Shown here piece by piece: positions 23,117 through 32,700 of a DNA stretch of 64,000 bases (within the stretch, counting starts at the first letter, position 1; the number at the start of each line of letters is the position of its first letter). The translations under genes and the position numbers were made by a program. The notes under the pieces were generated by a model. That model was not told where the DNA came from and did no database searches. It saw nothing but the letters and a program-made list of their open reading frames with translations. This stretch comes from Tetracentron sinense. Taxonomy: Eukaryota > Streptophyta > Magnoliopsida > Trochodendrales > Trochodendraceae. Where the stretch lies: contig CM026554.1 of NCBI GenBank assembly GCA_015143295.1, forward strand, positions 27,559,215 to 27,623,214, written 5' to 3'.

Positions 23117-24130
23117 GTATATATATATATAACTTTGTAGGGCAACATTCGCTAATAACATGGAAATGACACCCACGTTGCTTCTTGATTTGTCAATGAG
23201 TAACACATTGCTTTGCGCAGAGGTACAGAGTTATTAGTTTGATTCAGTACGCACAAGACTTATTAATAATATGGATATTAATCTGCCTTCATGCATATTT
23301 ATACATGATGCAGCACATTGATGCATACATGGAATTGTTGGCTATACGACACACAACGCATCCTGATCTGTACACACAAGAGTGAGCATTTGATCAGTTA
23401 GGGTTCATGGTACGGGTAAAATAATTTAATTTAGTGTCAACATAGTAAAATACATAAATTAATTGTGTTTCGCTTCTATGGCAGGACACCCTACTTACAT
23501 ACAAATCATTATTTTCATATTACAAGGCCAAGGATGATCAGAGCAAGTGCATGCTTATCAGTAAAGATATCCCTAATAGCATAAATGTTGTTATCGGGCC
23601 TAAACATGGACTTCCGGTGATGTGGAATTGTGAAAGGGTATACCTCCCTTTCCATAATGAAGGTCATTGGTCTTTGGCTGTGTTGGAACCTCCTAACAGG
23701 AACATTATACTAGTGTTAAGTTCGTACTCTAAGAATTCAAGAGAGAGGTAGGAATCCGTAGTAGCAGTCCTAAAGGAGTCCATCCCTATAATTTTTCATT
23801 TTTCTGGTGATTCAAGTGCCTTGGGAGGCAAAGAGTGGGATGTAAAGGAAATTATATATTTTCCGAAGCAGTGTTTATGTCTTGATTGCAGGGTATATGT
23901 AATCAAATCCGTCGACTACCTGTGTTCCGATCTCCCCATTAGCTTTAAAAAGGTAACCATAACTAAATGTACAAAATTTATTTCCTCTTATATTTGTGTA
24001 CTTGAACCTCATACATGAGCACATTTATTTTAGTCTGATATATTCTACTTCCGCACGCGAATGGCGTACAAGCTTATTACAGCTGCTGCAGTATGAGGGT
24101 GAAGGTGAGTAGAGAGGTCATAGTGACGAA
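23117..24130 (+). pseudogene. Ulp1/C48-type cysteine protease segment of a MULE, broken
   Basis: Translated pieces read HIDAYMELLAIRHTTHPDLY, then NVVIGPKHGLPVMWNCERVY and LPFHNEGHWSLAVLEPPNR, then DCRVYVIKSVDYLCSDLPIS, ending YFRTRMAYKLITAAAV. This is the plant Ulp1 (SUMO-protease-like) pattern: His in HWSLAVL (about 23663) and Cys in DC (23887-23889). The usual DCG is DCR here, and stops interrupt the reading (for example after DLYTQE near 23380, and TAG near 23749). The AG preceding CTTTAAAAAGGTAACC near 23955 may be an exon edge. Because it lies directly across the Gypsy insertion from the MULE N-terminal piece, I read it as the C-terminal part of a Ulp1-bearing MULE rather than a host SUMO protease. 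Confidence 0.6.
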
Positions 24131-24370
24131 TAAAAAAAGGAAGCAAAGCGCTGGGTGTATACACTATGCATCTTATGTTTACTCCTGACCGAAGTATACC
24201 TCCGTACAAATCATGAAAGTTGGATTTAATTAAAGATTGAGTTTTGATTTAATGTAACTTGGATTTAATTAAAGATTAAGGTTGTATCTTATGTAACTTG
24301 TGTTTGAATCGATTGGAAATACTCTGCTTGTATGGATGATTTATATCACATAATCGTGCTAAGATTTTGG

Positions 24371-24475
24371 ACAATCGATATGCCATAACGAACAATCGGT
24401 ATCCCAGAACGAACGATCGCTATGCCAGAACGAACGATCACTCGCCCAGAACGAACGATCGTTCGCCCAGATCAA
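24371..24475. repeat. 21-bp tandem array (AACGAACGATCGTTCGCCCAG)
   Basis: Four to five units of 21 bp run from about 24371 to 24475, each built around CGATCG or CAATCGGT. They keep one frame open on the + strand, giving a seven-residue repeat like RTNDRSP, but there is no sign of a gene. The AACGATCGTTCG core is shared with the cluster at 1827-1978 on the far side of the nest. Confidence 0.8.
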
Positions 24476-25158
24476 TCGGCTTGTATAATAAATCTGCAAT
24501 TGGAACACAATATATGATCACACTTAAATACCCTAGGAGGACAATTAAGAGCACCCATTTATCCATTATCAACATTGAATGCATAAAGGTTTGATCTAGG
24601 ACAATTAAGAGCACTGATGGATCCAAAATACAAACCCCAATGAGCTACCAACACCCAAACATAAATGTTTTGCCTATTGCCATTACCTTTCGAAACTATA
24701 AACACCCTAACATACACGGAAACAGTACTTTCAAACTATAAACGCCCGAACAGACACGGAAATAAGGTCTCTTTTACAAATAAGGTATTTTTTCCTACTT
24801 TTGTCAGGATCACTTGTTGCTTATCAGGTCACCTTGCCACCTCACATGGTAGGTGTGCATAATGTCTTTCACATCTCCATGTTGAAGAAGTATATTTCGG
24901 ATCTTTCACACGTCATTAATTTGGATCCCTTAGAATTCCGAGAAGATTTGACTCTAGTTAAGCAACTGGCTCAAATTTTAGACCAGAATGAGCAAGTCTT
25001 GCGTACTAAAGTCATTCCCCTTGTGCTCTTGCAATGGGAGCATCACTCTAAGGAAGAAGCCACTTGGGAGAGGGAAGCTGAAGTCCGTGAAAAGTATCCT
25101 CACTTATTCAACTAAGGTGCATAAATTTTGAGGACGAAATTCTCATAAGGGGGGAGAA

Positions 25159-27764
25159 TATAAAGACCCAAATTTTCTTCCATGTCATCAATACGATTAA
25201 TAAGGGTTTAAATGGTCAAAGATGAGTTTTAATATATGTGATGTCTTGTTCCTTAATGATCTTAAATAAGAAAAATTTAAATGACTAAGTGCAGGAATGT
25301 CGGAAATTCTAGAAGGAGTGTGGTTTTAGAAAAAATATAAATTGCTAAATTTTGAAATATTTTTCCTGGAAATAGATGTTTATAGGTTAAATAAAGGTAT
25401 GAGATTTTATTATTAAGTATAGAATGGCTAACTCGACTATCAAAAATTTTACGACGAACGAGATTTTCAGTTTTTAGCCTAAAACTGGAAAATGAGATTT
25501 TGATTTATAAGGAATTGGATTTTCTAGTATTTTTTATTGAATCCAAATGGGGAGAGGGTACTTCCTTATTTTAATTTAAAACTTAAAGTAAATAAAATGA
25601 AAAGTAAACATTTACTTAAATGTTTTAAAGGAAAATAAGTATGCTGATGGGCTTATGCTAAAGAGGAAAGGGTTCTGGTGCTGGTTCTGTTGCTGTTGAG
25701 AAAATAAGAACAGTGCTAGTTACGATCGATCGCAGGTAACCTATAATCGATCGCACTCAGTCAAAAATTTGGAAAACTTCTCTGTGTTATGCGACAAAAC
25801 ACCATCAGGTATGATAGATCGCAATGTATGTGCGATCGATCACAACGCCCAGAAATTTTTAAAAGTTATGAAAATGAGGGTTTTAAACCCCTAGATTATA
25901 AATAGCACTTCTAATTCGAGGGTTTTAGGCTCTAAAGGGTTTCTAACCTAATTTGGAAGAGGGGAAAAAAACCTAGGGTTTCAAGACGATTTGGCTTAGA
26001 CGAGAAGAAATTTACTTGGAGAAGAAGATTAGCTTGGAGATCAACCCCAAAGCTTGAAGAAGCTTCATCTAGCGATTTGGATCTAAGGGAAGATCCCTAA
26101 GGTTGATATCTTCTCTAATCCAACTCTATTTTGTATTATTGAATGATTTTATTATAATCAAGATAAAATTATTGAAGTTTTGCATGATTAAGACAAGATT
26201 ATTGAATTTCTATCATGTTTTGGAAAAAGTATTGTACATGAAACTAAAAATGGAGGATTGTGAATGTTTAGTATAATAGATGGTATATTATGATATTTTA
26301 TATGATTATATTAAATGTGGATGCATGAAAATGATGGAGGATGGGCTAATTGGTATGATTGTGGGTTATGGATGAATGAAAATGGTGGTGAATGGGTTGG
26401 ATGGTATATTATTATGGCTTATAGATGAGTTGGAATGGATGATGGAATGTTGAAAAAATGGAGGAAGGGCATTGTACAATAATAAACGATGGATTGTGTT
26501 AAATTAAGGCTTGGAAATGCTAAATGTCTAAATGATGCTATTGAAACTGTTAAACTAGCTTATCGTCATATTGTGGTTTGTCATAATAAATTATGCCCTA
26601 TTTATATTGCATGATGATCGACATTTGGATGGGCCAAAGCCTAGAGGAAGTCCTCCATGTCAGGAATTCTCTAACTAGGGAAATGTAACCTAGCGGAGTT
26701 TCTTGGCGGAAGATGGAAATCTAGGTAATGACTAAGTTCAGATATTAATCACGACACTCAAGCACAAGTTCACATGTGTGGTAGATTACAAGTCTCATGT
26801 GTGTACAAGCATGACACGGACATTGAACACTGGAGATTGAAATACAAGTACAAGGGTAAATACATGACTAACAAGAACAAGTACAAGAACAAGAATAAGA
26901 ACACGTACAAGTACAAGAAATAAGTACAAGTACAAGAACAAGAACCCTACATGATTTTACAAGGACCTTGATATCTCAAATAGCTCCGGTAATCGTTGAT
27001 GCTATCCATGGATAAGATTATAAATCTTGGATAATTATCATAAACATTTGGTATCTAAGAGCTCTAGGGGCTTATGCTTCTGTCGATGCACCTCCATGGA
27101 TTTAATATAAAGATCTCAATGACTATTTTAATGGGAAAACAAGCATACATGACATTCATGGTACAAGTCCAAGAGTCACACAGGTACACAAGTCAAGATA
27201 TGTTCACATATTTTCGCACTCTGATCATGTACATACTATATAAAACTGTTATTGATTATGTAATTACCGCATGAACTGGATATTGAGCTAGTATGCATGT
27301 TTTGCTATTGTTGGTTAGTTTGGATATCCGTTGAGTGTTTTAATGTTCAGTCGACTTGTTATTGTCTTCAGGTTTAGAGTCAGAGCCTGCAGGTGCACCA
27401 TGGGTTGAGGAAGCCTATCAAGAAAAGGAAATGAAAGGAAAGTGATCTCTTTGTTGAGGGAGATTGGGATCTTGACCGGTTCCGTTATCATTAGTTTCAT
27501 TTTAGTTCAATTTTATTGAGAGAGGATTTGTAATAGACTTGAGACTTTTATAGTAGATGTTGCTTTAGTTTATATTTTTGGATTTGGATTATTATTGGAT
27601 TATTATATATCGGATGAGATGTTTTTATGAAAAGAAATTTATAGTTGCTATTTTGGGAGATTTATCTTTAGTTTTGCCTTATTGCAATTGAAGTCAAGTA
27701 AGGATAAGTAATGTAGCAGACCCAAAGTTCCATTATAACCAAGGTGGGGTTTGGGGTCGTTACA
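25159..27764 (+). repeat. LTR of the truncated chromovirus
   Basis: About 2606 bp from (TA)TAAAGACCCAAATTTTC to GGGTCGTTACA; the first dinucleotide is no longer TG. U3 carries CGATCGATCGCAGGT words at 25725-25850, with TATAAATAG at about 25898. Further on are ACAAGTACAAGAACAAGAAT-type simple repeats (26840-26945). Near the end come a pyrimidine tract with TCTTCAG and a 25-codon frame containing APWVEEAY (27371-27445). Confidence 0.8.
27371..27445 (+). other. Short conserved frame APWVEEAY in LTR
   Basis: After TTGTCTTCAG, the frame GLESEPAGAPWVEEAYQEKE runs to TGA at 27443-27445. Related frames with PWVEEEY follow a CAG at the same relative place in LTRs at 45361 and 54531. Function is unknown; it could be a small exon or a relic. 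See findings. Confidence 0.45.
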
Positions 27765-27767
27765 ATT

Positions 27768-28137
27768 CGAGTCTGTAAATAATTTTAAAAATGATAGATA
27801 GACTTGTAGGGAGACCTAGCCACCACGGCCGGCCCATCCATTAGGCCATCAAAGCCTTTGCTTTAGACCCCATTAAAAAAAATAAAAAAATTAAATTAAA
27901 AAGGCCCCATTTAGAATATTAAAAATAAATAAAGGACCAATTTAGAATATTAAAAAGGCCCCATTTATTGTTAATTTTAAAAAAATATATTTTTAAAAAA
28001 AGAGAAGAAAAAAAAGCTTCATTTAAAATTTTCGCTTTAGGCCTCCAAATAGCTTGGGCCGGCCCTGCTAGCCACTCTCTTGGGTTTGTGAGTTCTTAAC
28101 TCAAACATTAGATTTGAGGTTCACTGGGATTTTCAGA
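27768..28137 (+). repeat. Remnant of a Copia LTR (3' part)
   Basis: TAAAAATGATAGATAGACTTG, and on the far side of a small insertion GGGTTTGTGAGTTCTTAACT and TTTGAGGTTCACTGGGATTT, match the 3' part of the solo LTR at 18799-20307 read on its - strand. The match is interrupted by the hAT element at 27824-28067. Confidence 0.65.
27824..28067. mobile_element. Non-autonomous hAT element, 244 bp
   Basis: The ends are CACGGCCGGCCCA and, as reverse complement of the right end, CAGGGCCGGCCCA, so terminal inverted repeats match at 12 of 13. The flanks are a perfect 8-bp duplication CTAGCCAC (27816-27823, 28068-28075), the hAT signature. The interior is AT-rich with GGCCCCATTTA words and no coding potential. 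Confidence 0.88.
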
Positions 28138-28597
28138 TTCGAATTCAAATTGACCAATTTATGATCCAATAGATTTGGGATTGTATACGAATATTTTGGT
28201 TTAATCATATCAATTTTGTTTATGATAGGAACCAAGCTGAAACGCGCGGGGGGGGGGGGGGGGGGGGGTATCCTCACCCAACCCAAATCCATGAAAGTAA
28301 AGTTTGGGCATGATTCTCTTATGTCCTTCACTACTGTCCATGTTCTCCAAAGAACATTAGAATTGCCCTTATTCTTTCAAACAAATTATTTGTCTTGTGG
28401 GGGCTCTTCGGGCGCCAATGTTACTCCTAGGGGGGCATAAAGATATGGAATAGAATTAGGCACACAAATATTCAAACTTTGAAGAGTGGGAGGTTGGGCT
28501 GTTCTCATTTAAAAATGTGCATGAAATTGCAGCTTTTCATTTATACGGTTGTCAGGCAATTACTACAGCGAGACTACTTTCAAAGTACATTTATTCT
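28138..28597. other. Short intergenic stretch with a 21-G run
   Basis: No gene recognised. A homopolymer of 21 G occupies 28248-28268 and generates spurious Gly-rich and Pro-rich open frames on the two strands. Confidence 0.7.
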
Positions 28598-28754
28598 GAG
28601 ATCAAATCAGAGCCAATTGTGATTGAATTCAATCACTCATGTGGCTCAACATGATTGAAGGAGATCAAAAAATTTAAATTTTCCCTGCTTTTTTGATCTC
28701 CTCCAATCATGTTGAGCCACTGAATTCAATCACAATTGGCTCTGATTTGATCTC
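28598..28754. mobile_element. Foldback MITE, Mutator-type, 157 bp
   Basis: Two arms of about 70 bp are near-perfect inverted copies: GAGATCAAATCAGAGCCAAT on the left, its complement on the right, and CTCAACATGATTG further in. One 8-9-nt bulge (ATCACTCAT) is in the left arm and the loop is about 10-20 nt. It is flanked by a perfect 9-bp duplication ATTTATTCT (28589-28597 and 28755-28763), the length made by MULE transposases. The RNA would fold into one long hairpin. Confidence 0.88.
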
Positions 28755-28904
28755 ATTTATTCTTGTTTTGAGGTACCTCCAGTTCTTCAAGAGGTTTACG
28801 GTTTACCATTGCTAAAAATAAATAAATAATAACAATAATAATAAGAGATTTACCCTTGAATAGTTTTGCAGAGCTTAGAAAGCAACATTTTCATGATAAA
28901 GCTG

Positions 28905-29090
28905 CTTTGGTCTTACACCATGGGCTTGTCCTAGTAGTAGTGTGGTGTAACTCCTTTGGGGGGAGAAGACTCGAACCGTGTGGTGTATCCCCTTTGGGGG
29001 CCAAAAGACTCGGGTTCGATTCTTGGTGTGGCAGTTGTGAGGCCTACCGTGTGTATCAACCAAACTCCTAACTAACTTAGATAAATGATG
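28905..29090 (+). repeat. Possible tRNA-derived SINE-like repeat
   Basis: GGGTTCGATTCTTGG near 29012-29026 resembles a Pol III B box, an A-box-like stretch lies upstream, and the segment ends in GATGATAAAAAAAAT. Inside are two diverged ~40-bp direct copies (GTGGTGTAACTCCTTTGGGG and GTGGTGTATCCCCTTTGGGG). I could not define a TSD or assign a SINE family, so this is tentative. Confidence 0.3.
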
Positions 29091-29730
29091 ATAAAAAAAA
29101 TGATTGGCCTTAGCATCCGATGCAATGTTGGGTGATTATCCCACAAACAGAAATTTTTTTGATGTAAATACACTCTTATAGATGGAAAATGTTGTTTCTC
29201 TCTCATACCTTTTTCCAATATAAATGAATGTCAAATTTTCTTATTAATTAACAAACAAACTTCAACCTATCTCTGAGTTGTTCCTGTCGTCTACTTTACT
29301 TCAGTAAGTTGCTGATCAGGTAAATCCTTGCCTAAAATTCAGTAGAAATCTTGATCCATTACAGAAAATTAAAGGCTTATTGGTGAGGTCAGTGATGCAT
29401 AAGTGAGCCATAACAATGAAACATTCAAAGTGCATGCTGCTGGGGTGAGGCTCCAGCCAACCTCAACTTGGTTAGATCTTGAAATACCTTCCCTCCAGCC
29501 ACCCCCCACACATTCACAAACTCCATTTTTAAAAGTTCAAGAAATCTGTGATAATGTTTTGGACCTGGTAATGGATACCAATGTTTACCTTAGATTGCAA
29601 ATGTAGAACCACATGAATGTCTCATTCATTACCATTGATTTTGGCTTCTACTACTTTCCTAGAGAACAAATGATAATACTAGAAGGAAAGGAGTTTTCAA
29701 ATAAACCCTCATAAAGTGGAACCTCAAAAT
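29091..29730. other. 3' flank of the glucanase gene
   Basis: Downstream (- strand) of the GH17 stop codon. It should contain the 3' UTR and poly(A) site, but no AATAAA-type signal on the - strand stands out close to the stop. No further gene is recognised; the 67-codon open frame at 29403 has no known domain. Confidence 0.5.
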
Positions 29731-32700
29731 TCACAGAACTGTCAATAAAAAGAGAAACACACAAACCACCAAACTAACTGGGTTTTGGAGTTGCACAGCT
29801 CTCCTGTCAGAGGCATCAGTAATTGGCTCGATCATGATCTCAAACTTGCAACTTCCAATTGACGGGTCTGTCTTCGTGATCATTGAAAGGTTTGGGAATT
29901 TGCAGGCACTATCAAGTTGATCATTCTTCTGATAGTAACTGTTAAACGCATAGGAAATGTTTCCCCGAGCATCCAAATCTGCACATGATGTCCCATATCC
30001 AAGGGTCGTGCAGTCAGCAAGTCCACATGCATAGCTCACGCTTGGTGCAACTTGTGGGTCATCAAGACTCGCCTTTGGTGACATCACACACCACTTCCGG
30101 GCAAGATAGTGGACGCTCTTTGCCACAACCAAAGCTCCCGAGTTAGTCGTCCCAAGGTTAAGCTGATACTTCGGCTGCCCATCAAAGTAAAATACACCCC
30201 AGTGGCGTTCAAAGTTCCCTGGAGCATTGCTCTTGGCATCCTCATCGATCAAACTAAATAAGTAGGCATCAATGGGTCCCGGTCTCATTGGGGTCCCTTT
30301 TCCAGCCGAGATGTGGGACATGAACCCTTGGTTAAACCGCTTGGCATAGATCATGTTTGCATTTTGGTCTCCATCAGTGGGCCACCCGATTTCTCCAACA
30401 ATGATAGGTAAGTTTCCATATCCATTCTTCTGCAGAGCCCACACAAGGGTGTCATGGTTCGCATCAAACATGTTACTATAGATAGTTCCACCGTCATTCA
30501 AAGGTGACGAGTTGCCATCGAAGAAGGCATACTCCACAGGGAAGTCGGGGTCAATGTAGAGGCTTATGAAGGGGTAGATGTTCACTGTGAAGGGGCCTCC
30601 ATTGTCACTTAAGAACTTGACAATAGCAAGCATGAGCTCATGAATGTCAGTTCGGAAGTCACCGCCAGACGGGAGGCCCGTCGAACTCTCATATACATCA
30701 GCATTGAGGGGAATGGTGACCTTCACCTTGTTGCCTAGTCCAGCTTTTATTAGGGCCGACTGGATATTTCGAAGAGCAGGAAAGGTTGTTCTGAGGAAGC
30801 TTCCATTGTATGTTTCTAAGAAAGGTTCATTCCCAACTGCAACATACCTGTGAAAGCAAATAGAAAGTGGATAAAGAGATCTGACTCTTTATGGCCACAT
30901 ATTTGACATGGGAGATGGGTTTTGATGGCAAACATTGCATGAGAGACGTAACAAGAAGGATGGGTAAAACAGAACTCATTGTGCAATGTTAGTATAAGAG
31001 ACATAATTTATGGAAATATGGTGTGTGGGCCAACTAAGAAAACAACTTGCGATAGCCGATAAGCACTGTTAAGAGTAAAGAACACCATTTGCAAGCAGCT
31101 TACCTACCCAAAAAAAAGCACTGTTATGGGGTAGTATATTGATGTGTCATGTTCATATCTTTGAATCAAGAATAGAAATCTCGGAGTTGGAGCCATTGCC
31201 ACTTTCGAAAATCAGACAGAAATGGATTGCTCCGTGTTCAACAAGTAGCCTCAATGTGATAACTTAATGGACTCAATTTGGATTTGTTTAAGCCCACTCA
31301 GGCAAGCAAAGTGTAACTAACTTCATTTCAAAGTCAATGCATTATAGTAAATTCGAAAACAACTTGTCTTGGATCTGAAACAGACTGATCATCTCGGAAG
31401 ATGCAATATGGTGTCATTCAAGCTATGAAACTGCAGAAAATAAATTGTCACACATTGTTCTGCAGTTGAAGCAGAGAAAAAATCACTGCTAAAGATAATA
31501 TTGCTAATCTTTGGTGTCTATTTTCTTGTTTCTTAAGGCATAAGTTGGTTTTTGTGTCCCAAGTGCTAACAATATGCAAGCACCTTGTACAAGAGGATCT
31601 TCTTTCTTTTTATCGATAAATTAGTTTATATAAAGCAGAATGAGAGTATAATCTCAACCAAGTAGTCAAGCATACGTTTAAGGAGCTCACAAGTTGATGA
31701 CCCCTTAAGCATGGAGATAACAAAGGAAAAAATGCAATCTAAGAAGATGAGATAATCCAGTTACACAAGCCAGAAGCCTAACTACAATGCAACAAGGAAT
31801 AATGCCAGCTCCTCACAATCAGGGCGAATGTAGACACCCAAGTCAATAGGAGTTGCAGAATGCTTCTTCGGATCTTCTTCAAAAATGCCCTGAAAAACCG
31901 TTCAGTTCCTTTTCTTCCAAAAAGTCCAAGCTATTGCCTAGGCAAGAGATACCAAATATCAAGGACTGAGTATTACTGCAGACCAATAAGACAAGAAGTC
32001 CTAAAAGGAAATGGGGCAGACCCAAGTGAGACCCAAGTGATTCCCATCCAGGATAGGAAATAGCTCAATAATATTATTAGCTAGGGAATAATGCAACATC
32101 AAATAATCCACTATTTCCTCTGCTTTAAGGCACCTAAAATAGCATTTAGCCATACTCCACCATCTATGCATCAAATGCTCGCATGCAAGAATCTCATCCC
32201 ACGATGTCAACTGGACATAGAAAGATACCTTAGTGGGAACACTAAATTTCCACATACCTCTATGCGAAAATAGTTGTTAAACTTTTCACTTATTCTTCAT
32301 CTTATGGAGAGATTTCTTAAATAAAGAGTTTTCTTAGATCTGAATGTTCTTCACAATTGGAACTTTAACCGTGATTTTTTTTCACTAATTCTTCATTAAG
32401 CATCGAGAAGTTTCTTAGATATGAATATATCAATCGTAGATGGTTAAAATTTCATCTTATGGATAAAGCTGAATTTCGATGGATCTTCCATGGGAAGTCT
32501 TGGCCTGCAAGCTGCCCGAACCCTAAGCAGTTGGTGTACTCTGATAATTGTGGGAGAGCAATCATGCATTTTCGGGTCTGATTGGAATAAGAAAATCAAC
32601 AAGATTGAGGCGTTAGCACAACTACAAAGTCTTAAAATTTCTAGAAGCCTCAAGTCAGTTATGTCGTGGTAGAGGGCGATTCAAGCATCGAAATATGTTG

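Larger units (their letters stand above)
24801..27764 (+). mobile_element. 5'-truncated Ty3/Gypsy chromovirus end with LTR
   Basis: Only the last part of integrase remains (SLVAYQVTLPPHMVGVHNVF, then HISMLKKYISDLSHV, and a chromodomain-like VLLQWEHHSKEEATWE, to about 25115). It is followed by a purine tract AAGGGGGGAGA (about 25147-25157) and one LTR. Everything upstream of the integrase C terminus is missing. It is a different family from the 2629-23116 element by LTR sequence. Confidence 0.85.

Noticed and set aside
23117-24130. Host SUMO protease gene
   Set aside because: The Ulp1-like reading is interrupted by stops, lacks the usual DCG, and lies opposite a MULE N-terminal piece across an insertion, so a MULE-borne protease fossil fits better.
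24367-24594. 75-codon frame with a seven-residue TNDRSPR repeat
   Set aside because: It is produced by the 21-bp tandem array; no start context, homologue or neighbouring exon supports a gene.
1500-24800. Long terminal inverted repeats for the MULE
   Set aside because: I compared the C-, T- and AACACC-rich stretches near 1620-1760 with those near 24650-24780 and found no convincing inverted match.
28101-28440. Gly-run and Pro-run frames on the two strands
   Set aside because: Both come from the G21 homopolymer.
28905-29090. A functional tRNA gene
   Set aside because: Only a B-box-like word is convincing; no cloverleaf or anticodon stem could be drawn, so I kept it as a low-confidence SINE-like repeat.
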